64,000 bases of DNA from Bolinopsis microptera (Eukaryota > Ctenophora > Tentaculata > Lobata > Bolinopsidae), in contig NC_087077.1 of the NCBI RefSeq assembly GCF_026151205.1, forward strand, positions 3,782,001 to 3,846,000, given 5' to 3'. Shown in pieces: positions 12,442 through 24,800 of this stretch (within the stretch, counting starts at the first letter, position 1; every line of letters begins with the position of its first letter). Under the pieces are notes generated by a model. It was not told where the DNA came from and made no database searches. It saw nothing but the letters and a program-made list of their open reading frames with translations. The translations under genes were made by a program, and so were the position numbers.

Positions 12442-13107
12442 CAACTGTCACAACCCTAATAAAGTAACACTTACTCAGTTTTAACAACTGTCACAACCCT
12501 AATAAAGTACACTCAGTTGTAACAACTGTCACAACCCTAATAAAGTACACTCAGTTGTAACAACTGTCACAACCCTAATAAAGTACACTCAGTTGTAACA
12601 ACTGTCACAACCCTAATAAAGTAACACTCACTCAGTTGTAACAACTGTCACAACCCTAATAAAGTACACTCAGTTGTAACAACTGTCACAACCCTAATAA
12701 AGTACACTCAGTTGTAGCAACTGTCACAACCCTAATAAAGTACACTCAGTTGTAACAACTGTCACAACCCTAATAAAGTAATACTCACTCAGTTTTAACA
12801 ACTGTCACAACCCTAATAAAGTACACTCAGTTGTAACAACTGTCACAACCCTAATAAAGTAATACTCACTCAGTTTTAACAACTGTCACAACCCTAATAA
12901 AGTACACTCAGTTGTAACAACTGTCACAACCCTAATAAAGTACACTCAGTTGTAACAACTGTCACAACCCTAATAAAGTACACTCAGTTGTAACAACTGT
13001 CACAACCCTAATAAAGTACACTCAGTTGTAACAACTGTCACAACCCTAATAAAGTACACTCAGTTGTAACAACTGTCACAACCCTAATAAAGTACACTCA
13101 GTTGTAA
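12442..13107 (+). repeat. 38 bp minisatellite, 17 copies, each with AATAAA
   Basis: The unit begins CAACTGTCACAACCCTAATA and continues AAGTACACTCAGTTGTAA. Seventeen copies fill 666 bases exactly. Thirteen units are 38 bp and four (1st, 5th, 9th, 11th) are 43 bp variants. Every unit contains the poly(A) hexamer AATAAA in + orientation, followed by a modestly GT-containing segment. The array lies about 360 bases beyond the PNO1 stop and ends about 155 bases before the DENND11 start. Confidence 0.95.
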
Positions 13108-13130
13108 CATTCTAATTCCCGTTAACAGTA

Positions 13131-13153
13131 CTAGGGAGGCAAAGCCTCCCTAG
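13131..13153. repeat. Perfect hairpin, 10 bp stem
   Basis: CTAGGGAGGC at 13131-13140 pairs with GCCTCCCTAG at 13144-13153 around a 3-base AAA loop. It sits between the AATAAA array and DENND11, so it could affect 3' end formation or be a transposon footprint. Confidence 0.7.
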
Positions 13154-13162
13154 TTTTAGTCA

Positions 13163-13213
13163 CACTTGCTCACTTGCTCACTTGCTCACTTGCTCACTTG
13201 CTCACTTGCTCAC
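13163..13213. repeat. 8 bp microsatellite (CACTTGCT)n
   Basis: About six copies of CACTTGCT in a row, 50 bases upstream of the DENND11 start codon. Confidence 0.85.
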
Positions 13214-13263
13214 TATATAGCCAGGTGATGTGATTAGAACTGAAGGGGTGTTTTGGATGTCAT

Positions 13264-16200
13264 ATGCAGTGCTCTGACGAGAGTGAGCCTCTTTTAACCC
13301 TACAGGAACGTTCAGATCTTATAAACGCAGAGTTCACCCCTCCTTTCGTCTCCTGTGATCCTAAGTTACTGTCCGTCTTCGTGGTAGCCTTCGACACCAG
13401 AGCAGGTGACTTTATCAGTATATTTTAATGAATTTGTAATAGTTACACCAGAACAGGTATTTTAATGGATTTGTAATCGTTATGAAAATTATTTAGTTTA
13501 CTTACTTAGCTTATGTAGGTACTCGTATGTCCCGGGGAGCCTATTTAAAGCCTTTGCTCAACTCTCAGTAACAAGAATTGCGCCCGTTGTTTCGTTTTGG
13601 CGTAAGGTTTTTTTTTTCTGGGTGCCACAGACCCACCCAATGGTGCTGACTTTTTTGGGTTAAAGACCCACTTTTCCATTGAATGTGGCTCGCTGGCTGA
13701 GCTGCGCTCGCAGTAACAGTTCACCACCAAATTTTGTAATCCAATTTTTTGAACTTTCCCTATCAACAATCTTAGAGATTGGACTAAATATTACATTCCA
13801 TAATTTAGGACTTGAAGTTGATGACCTTCTTCCGTCAGATATATTATATGTACTATTCATATATATATATGCAATATTCCACCACATTTTGGTTGATAAT
13901 TTGATTTCCAAAGTCCACTCATACATATATGGAAAACTTACAAATACCCCTTAAAATGCTGGCTTTATACTTACAGTATAAAGATGTAGGTATAGGTCAG
14001 GGACGTAGCCAGGATTTTTATTTGAGGGGGGCTGTCGGCGAGCGAAGCGAGCCGACGCGTCCAATCCGACGTGTCCAATCCAGCTGCGCAGCGAGCGAAG
14101 CAAGCAAGCTATGGCAGGGGTCCAGGGGCGGAGCCCCTTGGCAAGGGCTAGGGGGCGCAGCCCCCCGGAAAATTTTTGCGAAACAGGGTGTTTTAGACGA
14201 CATTTGGCATTAAAGAAATTTGTAGGACAGCAATAAACTGGGATTGAAAAGAATCAAGTACTCACGTAAATTTGGTAACTTCACAACAGCAATCTGCATT
14301 CTCCAATCAATTTACGACTTACTCAGGCCTCATCGTCTTAAGATTTTTACATTTCCTACGGTCTAGGGGACACTACTGACTATTTATAGAAGTCTTCTAG
14401 AATGTTTGCTTGGATGTTATGACAGATATTTACTAATCCACAGTTCAAATCTTTGACTGACTGCAGTAATAAACACAGCCCAGTTACCAGGCGACCATGG
14501 GGGAGTAGACACACAGTTGATAACAACAGACCCACTATCAATATCAACAGACCCACTATTTCATCTTAAAGACCCACAAGTCAATCCACAGACCCATTTC
14601 AGAGTAGCAAAGACCCACTATTAAGCGAGTAGACACACACTTAATAACAACAGGCCCACTATTTGAGCTTACAAACCTACTGCCAATAACAACAGACCCA
14701 CTTTGTAACCTTACAGACCCACAAATAAATCTACAGACCCATTTCAGAGTAGCAAAGGCCCACTATTAAGCGAGTAGACACACACTTAATAACAACAGAC
14801 CCACTATCAATATCAACAGGCCCACTATTTCATCTTACACTTACAGACCCACAAGTCAATCTACAGACCCATTTCAGAGTAGCAAAGACCCACTATTAAG
14901 CGAGTAGACACACACTTAATAACAACAGACCCACTATCAATATCAACAGGCCCACTATTTCATCTTACAGACCCACAAGTCAATCTACAGACCCATTTCA
15001 GACCCATTTCAGAGTAGCAGGGACCCACTATTTTAATAGTGGGTCTTTGCTACTCTTAGCAAAGACCCACTATTAAGCGAGTAGACACACACTTAATAAC
15101 AACAGACCCACTATCAATATCAACAGACCCACTATTTAATCTTACAGACCCACAAGTCAATCTACAGACCCATTTCAGAGTAGCAAAGACCCACTATTAA
15201 GCGAGTAGGATGTTATGACAGATATTTACTAATCCACAGTTCAAATCTTTGACTGACTGCAGTCATAAACACAGCCCAGTTACCAGGCGACCATGGGGGA
15301 GTAGACACACAGTTGATAACAACAGACCCACTATCAATATCAACAGACCCACTATTTCATCTTAAAGACCCACAAGTCAATCCACAGACCCATTTCAGAG
15401 TAGCAAAGACCCACTATTAAGCGAGTAGACACACACTTAATAACAATAGGCCCACTATTTGAGCTTACAAACCTACTGCGAATAACAACAGACCCACTTT
15501 GTAACCTTACAGACCCACAAATAAATCTACAGACCCATTTCAGAGTAGCAAAGGCCCACTATTAAGCGAGTAGACACACACTTAATAACAACAGACCCAC
15601 TATCAATATCAACAGGCCCACTATTTCATCTTACAGACCCACAAGTCAATCTACAGACCCATTTCAGACCCATTTCAGAGTAGCAAAGACCCACTATTTT
15701 AATAGTGGGTCTTTGCTACTCTTAGCAAAGACCCACTATTAAGCGAATAGACACACACTTAATAACAACAGACCCACTATCAATATCAACAGACCCACTA
15801 TTCAATCTTACAGACCCACAAGTCAATTTACAGACCCATTTCAGAGTAGCAAAGACCCACTATTAAGCGAGTAGACACACACTTAATAACAACAGACCCA
15901 CTATCAATATCAACAGGCCCACTATTTCATCTTACAGACCCACAAGTCAATCTACAGACCCATTTCAGAGTAGCAAAGACACACTATTAAGCGAGTAGAC
16001 ACACACTTAATAACAACAGACCCACTATCAATATCAACAGACCCACTATTCCACCTTATAGAGTATAGACCCATATAAGTAAGTCTACACTGTAATAAAA
16101 CACATCCAAGCTATCAACAGGCCCACTATTTGAGCATGTACAGACCCTCATTAACCATGGTCAATTCAATCCTTACCTCACACCCCCCCCCCCCCCCCCC

Positions 16201-19200
16201 CCAACAAAATATGTTGTTTTTTTTTCGTTTCAGACAATTTTAATTTTTCGATGAAAAATTTGAGGCAAGGGTGCTGGCACCCTTGGCACCCTATAAAAAA
16301 AAACCTTATTTTGGCGGACGCTAGATTTCCATTTCACTATAACTATTAATATAAGCTCTAATCAGCTCACCTTATAATAATAATATTGAAACATTAGTAC
16401 ACTACGCGTGCCACGTTCAAGTTGGGCTTATTACAAAATACTATACATTAGTATTACTAGTATACATTAAAATACGCTCGTGCCGCGCATTCATTGACCA
16501 CAGACTAGCTATACACCACATCTCCGCAAGCAATCCTCGCGCGCGTGTGCACGGCAAGTTGACATGGTAACGAACGGAAGCAAGCAAGCAAGGAACACGA
16601 CATATTCAGACCCGCCTACTGCTATCTCCAAAATCCACGTTTTTCTGCAAAAACGTCCATTCGTAACCTTTCACTATTGCCTTTTTTCAAAAGGGTGAAA
16701 AGGAAAAAATCACATCAGTCAATTCTGCTACTTTCTGACTTTCTGAGTTTTGCATATTTTGAGACCTGCAGATGATATATAATGTAGCTACTCACCGGGG
16801 GATTCCGTCTCTTAAACCTTTAAACTTACCGATTATATTTATCAGGGAATGTGGTGGAATGGAAGTACCCAGAAAGTTACTCCCTGACAGGGGTAGAGTT
16901 CAAGGCCCTCCCCAGTGGAGCTCACAACGTTCAACACGATGTCATGATATTCGAGTTGGCTAATAACTTTGGTTTAGCAGCTTATATCATGAAACAGGTG
17001 TGTACTGTGTGTGTACTGTGTAGTCATATATATATATATCATCTTCATTTTGGATAATTGATAAATAAAATATTTGTTACATCATGCATGGGTAGAGAAA
17101 ACCTTGTTCTGGTAACCTTGTTGTCTGCACAAGAGCGATTCTAACTGCACATCACATTTGTTGTGAACAGACTTTTCTCAAGGCATGCTTTATTTCAGTA
17201 CTACATTATAAAGCTTTACCAGTCAGCTCACATCTACCATGTACAGGTCGACAACACAGCAGAGCGAGGTGCGCGTATGAAGAGTGTAGGAGTAATAACC
17301 TCCAACTATCTGGCCCTCTGCCAGCACGAAGAGAGACTTGTAGAATTAGCACACGACAGTGTGGAGCACCCTGGCGCGTACGAGCAACTCATTCAGTACT
17401 TTGCAGAGTTTAACCAGGGTTGTAGTGTGCCTGTGTCTCTGGAGATGAAGGCTAATAGTGTGGGCAGTATGTACGATCTCTTTAAGTCTCAAGGTTTGTT
17501 AGCTCAGGGTCTGTTAATCTGCTCACCATCTTTTGTAGTTTTGATAGATTACTGGGGACGAAATGAGAAGGGTTTTAAAATTTATTTATTCGAGTTCCTT
17601 TGTATTTCCATCTGTCTTAAGAGAAGCAGATTGTTAGAAGTAAAGTTGTAACGTTCTCCCCAGGCGTACAGATATTCACACTGTGGAAGATGTTACTATT
17701 GAAGAAGAGGATTCTCCTCCAATGTACTCCTCCAATCTCCAGACAGTGTAGCTACGTGATATGTCTGGCTGCTATCTGTCACTCTCAGTTCACTCAGAGC
17801 AACCCTCTTTTCTATGTTACCGTGAGTACTTCTGTCTTATCTCGTTCGCTTAGTTGGGCCAGCAGTTGAATCATGCAACTCACTGATTTAACAATTGTAA
17901 GGTAGTACGTTTCGTGAAATGTCGGGGTGAGATGTGCCGAGATATCTCAGTAGACTGCTAATGTTTCTTTCATATTATCTCAGTGTTCCTTTAAATAACC
18001 GTTAGATACATGTCTAGCCCGGTTTCTAACTCTAAACATGTCAGGTAAACGACATGACAACGTTAAACTACAAGCAGTCCTACATAGCCTGCTCAGCTGA
18101 CATGATCCTTAAAACTAAAGGTAACCAGCGCGGCGTATACACTCATCATATTGTAATAGATATTACTTATTAGTTTCAGTAGTTTAGGGTCTCATCCATT
18201 TGGAAATTATCCTATGAGAGCACCTATCAAGATATTAAGTTTATGACCCTTCAGGTTCGCAGGTGTATGACGTGTACGTGACAGGAAGTGCGGTGGTAGA
18301 TCCAAAAGGGGAGATGTTTCCTGTGACCAGGGGAGATATTATCAGATACAACCAACTCTGTGGTCAGTTATTTTCATGCTTTGAGGATTTTAGTTACTCA
18401 GAAACGTTGAGGATTTTATCTGAATTAAGTAAAAGATCGTAAATATTGTACATTAGGAATGATTTTTGGACTATGTATTTGTTTCACAAACATTGAATTG
18501 AATATATGAGCAGGTGCAGATGGAGCATCTGTCAATATATCAGATAACATCAACATATCAACATTATATCAACACATCAACATATCAACATATCAATATT
18601 TCAACATATCAACATACCCCAGGCGCAGTAGACAAGGAGTACGGCAAGAAGAACACATCAGAAGTAGATAGGTTAATACAGGGCTACTTCAGTGTACTTA
18701 CCACGGACCTGTTCAACACTCTCACTAATCTCATGACTGGAAGTAGAGGCTTGCAGCCTGACGATCTTAAAGATATCCGGTCAGTACTGTCTAACTTAGG
18801 GGGGGGGGGGGGGGGGGTGGAAGTAGAGGCTTGCAGCCTGACGATCTTAAAGATATCCGGTCAGTACTGTCTAACTTAGACAGTGTCTGAGTTAATGTTT
18901 CTTTACTTACTATTGCTATTAGTTAACTATCAGAAGTGTGAGAGTTCGGAATTTGGTGGTTTAGATACTGGATTGTATTTGGTAAGTTGACGTGTTTTGC
19001 TTCAGTGTTTCTTCTAAACTTATAACTCATCAACACTCAAGGCAAGTGCCTGTTGTATCTGTATGAGTAGCAGGAAATGACATACTACTAAAAGTAACAC
19101 TTCCTTGTGTTACGTACTATTACTGTGATAGTGTGACTTGTGTCACATTACGTTTAGAAGTTGTCATGTAAATGTACAAAGTATGGAGCTCCTGGGTGTC

Positions 19201-19607
19201 GCTAATTGTTAATTAGGATTACTAATGTTCAGTGTCATGATTCGTATATGTCACATAACTTGATGTATTATGTGATCTGTTATATATACACTAATTAGTT
19301 ACTAATCAGTACGTTAGTTAACTGAAAAGTGTTGTATTTTAATATAATTACAACACTACAAATCTATTACATTTATTGAGGATGTAACAGAAGGTGTAAT
19401 ATGTATAATGTTGATTTAGGATGGAGAACTCCAAATTCCCCTCCATCCTCAACTAGACTTTCACTTTCTCAACATGACGTACCAAACTCTTGCAGGTTAC
19501 ACAACAGTGATTTACCTTACCTGCAAACGTTAGTAGACAAGCTAGGATACGATGTGGAACTCTTCTCTCCAAGTTGCTGTGAAGAGCACTTCTCGTCCCT
19601 GATCTAA
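13264..19607 (+). CDS. DENND11: DENN domain-containing protein 11 (LCHN/KIAA1147-like)
   Basis: Eight exons (13264-13405, 16846-16997, 17247-17493, 17664-17821, 18045-18120, 18255-18362, 18623-18779, 19496-19607) give 383 aa; human LCHN is about 455 aa. It is a predicted DENN-family guanine nucleotide exchange factor for Rab GTPases. Family marks: VFVVAFDTRAG-NVVEWKYPE, LTGVEFKALPSG, RGARMKSVGV, FTLWKMLLLKKRILLQCTPP, NPLFYVTVND and the terminal LVDKLGYDVELFSPSCC. Intron 1 (3.4 kb) holds a 2.7 kb hAT-like element full of satellite repeats. The exon 7 3' end and its donor (GTCAGT) are duplicated after a poly-G run; the first copy is used in this model because the second would shift the frame by 80 bases. 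The acceptor of exon 7 sits in an ATATCAAC microsatellite, an unusually purine-rich context. Confidence 0.93.
13603..16308. mobile_element. Non-autonomous hAT-like element, 2.7 kb, satellite-filled
   Basis: The inverted ends are TAAGGTTTTTTTTTT...GGGTGCCA (13603-13626) and its mirror TGGCACCC...AAACCTTA (16284-16308). They are flanked by a perfect 8 bp direct duplication TTTTGGCG (13595-13602 and 16309-16316), the size expected of hAT elements. No transposase frame is present. The interior has a GC-rich block (about 13998-14180, with GAGCGAAGCGAGC motifs and GGGGCGGAGCCCC-type palindromes) and then about 1.6 kb of tandem repeats rich in AGACCCACTATT. It lies in DENND11 intron 1. A 19 bp poly-C run at about 16183-16201 lies near its right end. 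Confidence 0.75.
14412..16080. repeat. Higher-order satellite inside the hAT-like element
   Basis: Units built from AACAGACCCACTATCAATAT, CAGACCCATTTCAGAGTAGC and AAGACCCACTATTAAGCGAG recur with changing order. The whole block is itself duplicated: the segment beginning GGATGTTATGACAGATATTT occurs at 14412 and again at 15208, a period of 796 bases. Each large unit contains one inverted copy, ATAGTGGGTCTTTGCT facing AGCAAAGACCCACTAT, which could form a hairpin (about 15020-15075 and 15680-15740). Confidence 0.85.
18738..18879 (+). repeat. Duplicated exon 7 end plus splice donor of DENND11, with poly-G spacer
   Basis: A 62-base segment (42 bases of exon 7 and 20 of intron, including donor CCG|GTCAGT) is present at 18738-18799 and again at 18818-18879. 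The copies are separated by a G run covering about 18799-18817. The period is 80 bases, so use of the second donor would break the frame. The copies look identical, which fits either a very recent duplication or an assembly artefact around the homopolymer. Confidence 0.85.
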
Positions 19608-20862
19608 CATTCTTTTAACACTCTGTTATTTAACACACATTGCATTCCTGTTAGCACAGATAACAGATTTATAACTGTGTTAGATAAGCTGTTGACTAGA
19701 TAAGCTGTATTATAATGAAGACTGTAAATTGTATAGAACACGGTGTTTGTTGTACTGTTTATTGTACTGCACACAGTTTATTATTGTCCTCCAAATGTTC
19801 ACTGTTTTACCTGTTATTTGCAAACCCTATCAATTAGTACAACCTTGGACTATAATTATCACGTTCCTTTTGTGTTCCTCATCTTTGTTTTATATATGGT
19901 AACAAGTAAATTTTATCAAATTATAGGAGTAGACATTAGTCCTGTTATTTATCTACTAACTCTTATACTATTACAGTCACTATAGCAAGTTTCTTAGTTT
20001 TACGGTCTTCTTGAAACTGACACCCGTAACACCACTGGGTTAAGAGAAGGTAGAGAATACAGTGTTTTAGTTTGTTCGTGGCTATCATAAATAATAAATA
20101 TGTAGGCCACATTTTTGTTTCATTCCTCGACCTGTCAGATATGGCCAAGGGTTTGTCATCTTTAAACTGCGTGCATATCATTTTATTTTACAAATATAAA
20201 GAACTGAATACTTGCGGGGAGGCGAGTTTAGAAACGTAACAGTGATTGTTTGTTGGAAGCAGAAAGAGGTATGTAATGGTATGTAATGGTATGTAATGGT
20301 ATGTAATGATATGTAATGATATGTAATGGTATGTAATGGTATGTAATGGTATGTAATGGTATGTAATGGTATTCAATGGTATGTAATAGTATGTAATGGT
20401 ATGTAATGGTATGTAATGCAAATGGTATGTAATGGTATGTAATGGTATGTAATGGTATGTAATGGTATGTAATGGTATGTAATGGTTCATTCCCCGCCAG
20501 TATTCAGATCTATTGGCTCTTCGAAAATTTCATGATTGACTCATATTTAATTATTTATTGTGAATTGGAAACACGACAATTTTGTATTGATTTTGTGTTA
20601 AATCTCTATTCCTGAAATGAATTTGTAAAGTTATATTATCAACTTTTGTTTCAATGTTTGATATTGTACATGATCTTTAACTGCCCCATGCAATATTTGA
20701 TATTATGATTTGTAATTAATTCTTGTTTTACTTTTACATTATGTCAAGATTCTTTTCCAAATAAGCCGAAATTTTACAATATTCTTGATATATCCATCTC
20801 CTAACACAAATTATTGTTGTAGATGCCAAAAGTTACAGTGTGAAGCTAACGAAGATTTCATA
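19608..20862. other. DENND11 3' region and intergenic DNA, with a decamer array
   Basis: AT-rich with no gene seen. It holds the GGTATGTAAT array described separately. An acceptor-like TTATTGTTGTAG at about 20811-20822 precedes the DPM2 leader. Confidence 0.5.
20268..20487. repeat. 10 bp microsatellite (GGTATGTAAT)n, about 22 copies
   Basis: Consecutive GGTATGTAAT units with a few single-base variants and one imperfect unit near 20417. The complementary strand is open as a THr/Tyr/Ile/His-rich frame only because the repeat lacks stops in that frame. Confidence 0.95.
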
Positions 20863-21456
20863 ATGGAAACAAAAACTAAATTTAAGTTACTGAGTTATGC
20901 AGCAGTATTGCTGTTTCTTTACTTCAACTTATGCTGTTTTATTCTGCCACTATTTGAGGATACTGCTGTCATCTCAGGAATGTTCCCACACAAACAATAC
21001 GCAGGTAAATTCCTATCATAATTCACTCTCATCTTTAGCGATGTTTTAAGATGATACCTTCTGTTTAACTCACAAATCTTGGTGAACTTTTGCTCTTGTA
21101 ATAATAAATTTCAAACAGAACTATTCTGTTTGAACGCCGTTGTTTGTATATAATACCTTTGTTGTATATTCACCTTTGTTGTATATTCACGAGGTTCTTA
21201 ACGATTAATTAGGTAACCTTTCATTCATCCTACCTAATCGTCAACTTGAAGAAAACAAAAAGTTCAAACATTATCGTTAAATTGTAACCAGAAAACTATT
21301 TCAGTTGTCATCCCAATTATATTCTTCTCGACAGCAGCAATGATAGCGTACTGCATGTTCTCAGTACTGCGATCTAATAATCATCAGATAAAACTGAGAT
21401 ATTTAGAAAATAGAGATGGAAATAATACTAAAAATGGGACATTAAAAAGCAGATGA
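20863..21456 (+). CDS. DPM2: Dolichol phosphate-mannose synthase subunit 2
   Basis: Two exons (20863-21004, 21305-21456) give 97 aa, slightly longer than human DPM2 (84 aa). DPM2 is a small ER membrane protein that stabilises the catalytic DPM1 and also associates with the GPI-GlcNAc transferase. Two membrane helices are visible: SYAAVLLFLYFNLCCFILPL and VVIPIIFFSTAAMIAYCMFS. The short lumenal loop ends in FPHKQYA-VVIP, matching the family's PRAYAVAIP motif. The last 25 residues are basic and polar and extend beyond the human protein. An upstream ATG at 20823 is followed by a stop after six codons, so 20863 is used. The UGGT start lies only 372 bases downstream on the same strand. Confidence 0.85.
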
Positions 21457-21805
21457 TGTTTTTTGTTTGTTGTATATTATTATTATGAGATTTTTGAATT
21501 TCTAGATCAATTTTGTTAATTTTGTTTATTAAATCTCATTTGTTTTGAAATTTGTTGATATTGAACTTACATTGATTGATGCTTTATTGTATACATGAAT
21601 TTGTTTGAAACATAAATTGTCATTGTTTATCCAATCCATACACAACAATATTATAATCAATTATTTCCTGTGCTTATTATAATTGATCCTACATGAAAAT
21701 CCTTTTTAATTAAAATTTCTTTAAACGCTGACAATTTTAAACACAATTGCACGCTACAGGATGAGATAAGAAGAAAGTCCCAAATACTGATAACTCTTGA
21801 AAAGC

Positions 21806-21826
21806 GTCACGTGACGTAACCACGTG
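21806..21826. promoter_or_regulatory. CLEAR/E-box cluster just upstream of UGGT
   Basis: The palindrome GTCACGTGAC (21806-21815) equals the CLEAR consensus bound by TFEB/MITF bHLH factors. It overlaps TGACGTAA, a bZIP-like half site, and is followed by a second CACGTG (21821-21826), 2 bases before the start codon. Either family would make sense for an ER quality-control gene; function is inferred from motif only. Confidence 0.45.
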
Positions 21827-21828
21827 CC

Positions 21829-24800
21829 ATGTATTGGAAGCTATGTGTTGCTCTTCTGTTATCTCTAACTCAAGTATCTCACCTTAAATACGTGTCCTCT
21901 GTCCTGAACGCAAACTGGCGTGGAACTCCTCTCTTTCTAGAAACCAGGTTTGCGGTGGTTTTTTTTTGTATCTTTTGAAATGGAGTCGACAGATACAGAT
22001 CACTATGCACCCAAACATTATCCTATATAATACATAACTTTATAAAGTCTGCAACCCTGCTACGAATGGGAATCCTGACATTTCCTGAAAGTGTATCACT
22101 TAAATGGGTCAATTGTGTGAATGGCTATGCACTATTTTCCTTGCGCACATTAAATTCGAGAACTAAACGCCTAAACATTTCAGTGAGTTCTTTGCCGAGG
22201 AAGACAGCGCTTTGTTTTTCAAGTTTGCTGAAGAGTTCGGAGGCGATGAAAGTAGCTCCTCAGAAAAAGGTAAGTGATCGGTCACATGTGCGAGCTATTG
22301 TTCGTGATACGCGCTTGTCGATTTCATATTGCAAAGCACATTTTCCAGCATACATATTGCGCGCTCAGCTGCGCGGCGAGGATAAATTTTAAATTGTACG
22401 TATCCTCATGGTGTTTTCCAGAAGTTGTCCTTCTGATCTAGACGAGTATTGGCTGAAAGCCAATCAAGGCGCAAGTTACACCGTACAAATTCACATCACC
22501 AGTCGATTAGCTGCAAACTTTATACGGCTATTTCGATGGAATGTTGAAGATTAAACAACCTGTCATATTAATTACAGAACTGATAACCTCCACCAGTAAA
22601 ACATCTAGTCCTAATATTCTGGCAGCACTTTTTGTTGTGACCAATGTATTTATTTTCTCTAGGCAAAATCTTCTTTAAGTTTCAGATATTATATCAGATT
22701 TTAGACGATATTTGACCAACAACAAATTTCAGATGACTACGAAGAGCTGATAGAAGCTGCATCTGAGATGTTACCTACTGTATCGGTTTCACTTCTCAAG
22801 CTGTCATTATCTCTCAGGCAGTACTCTCCAAGGCTGGATATGTTTAATAAGGTAAATGGCCATTAATTTAATCATCCCATCTCTCATTATTAGCTGTAGG
22901 AGTTTTTTTCTAATGACCACTTCAAATTCACTTGTTTGAATTCCAAACATTTCAGATAGCAGAGTCAGTTGTTGGAAATCTGGGCTGCAACATATTCCTC
23001 CAGATAGCCACCAAACCTCACTGTTGGACCTCAGACTCTGAACAGCTAATATCATCCTCATCCTCCAAAGATCGTGTTAAACTTATAAAATACGATCATG
23101 TATACCGAGACAATCCAGAACTAACTCAAGTTATACTATACTGTGATATAAGAAAGTACCAGTGTCATGAGCGACACATGAAGCTCATCAGGCTGGCCGA
23201 TCTAGGTCAGATAAGTTACGTGTTCCGACATAATTACGAGCCAGGAGCTGGAAAGGTTCAACTATCTGGGTATGGTGTTGAACTCGCTGTTAAAAGTACA
23301 GAGTATAACGTTGTTGATGATACGGTTGTAACTGAGGAAAACAAAGAGGGTTTGAAGAGTGGTGAGGAGGAGGAGGAAGTGGATGGTTTCAGGTTTGGGT
23401 ATTTGAAACAGAAATATCCTGATAAGGTGGACGATTTGAATAAATTCAAGGAATTTCTCACTGACAGCAAGAATGCCATGTTGCCACTTAAAGCATGGGA
23501 AATTGCTGATCTAGGTTCGTGTTTGATGTAGTCTCCTTACCATTTAGTACTGCTATAGTATTCACCTTTATTGAACCTACCTTCCTATTGATATTAAGTT
23601 ATTTCATATTTCAAAGGAAAACTGTTCGCCAGATATTCTATGTTTTATTTTAGGTTACCAAGCTGCACAGAAAGTGGTAAGTGCTGCTGCTGGAGAAAGT
23701 CTTTCCGTCCTCTCCAAATACTCTCAAAATCTGCCCTCACTTGCTCGGTCACTCAGCAGAACAGTCGTCAAACCTGAACTCAAAACGGAAGTAAAACAGG
23801 TAGCTACAAGTTGAATCTCATTTCTTAAATACAATTTTAGATCTTTTTGAATGGGTGAACATGATAACCTGAAAACAGTTCTAAACTGTGCTAAACTGTA
23901 CTATGAACAGTGGTCGGTGTTCATTATAGAATCTCTAAATCAGATATTTTTCACAGAATCAGAAAATACTGGAGAGGTACGGAGTGCAGCCCGGCAGCAG
24001 TGTGTTACTTCTTAACGGCATGTTAATTGATCTAGAAGGTGCAGATCCTTTCACGTAAGTATAGTTTTATATCTACTTTAAGTGCGGATTTCTGTTTTAG
24101 CACTTATCATAGCGATATATATTTCTTTTTCCGGATAGAAAGTTATAACTTTTTTAATTGACTGAATCGTCTTAACTTCTAGAAATCCGTATGTTGTTTA
24201 GGTTGCTGAAAAAACTCCGCTCTGAAGCCAAGACAGTAGGTGGATTATCCTCACTAGACATATCATTCTCCGATATCAACCAACTCCTCAAGTCAGACCT
24301 CTTCAAACACACTACCAAATATGGTGTTGATATGAGGGACGATGGTTCGTCAAAGTTATTTGTATATTTCTCCAATGATTGACGTAATGTGACAGTTCGA
24401 TGTACTTAGCTATCGTTGTATATTTACTGACTACTGACACAAGCTTCGACTATTCAAATTTAAATCCTGACAGTTTTTGGGAGAACACTAAGATATTGTC
24501 TAATGTGGGAACCCATAAATCTTATATGCTAGTTGTCAAACACTGAATATATCCCCAACATTAAGAACAACATCTAAACAACAATATCCTCACCTCCATC
24601 CCCTCCTCAGCTGTGCTGTACATTAACGACCTAGAGAAGGACCCCCAATACGCGCACTGGCCGGGTCAACTACACGAACTACTCCGACCTTCCTACCCCG
24701 GAATGTTAAAACAACTCCGCAGGAACCTTTACAACGTGGCCTTCCTACTCAGACCCGGTCACCCTTCCTGCCAGATACTGGTTAATCTTATCGCTGCCTT

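Noticed and set aside
20188-20490. 100-codon antisense frame rich in HTITYHYIPL
   Set aside because: By-product of the GGTATGTAAT decamer array.
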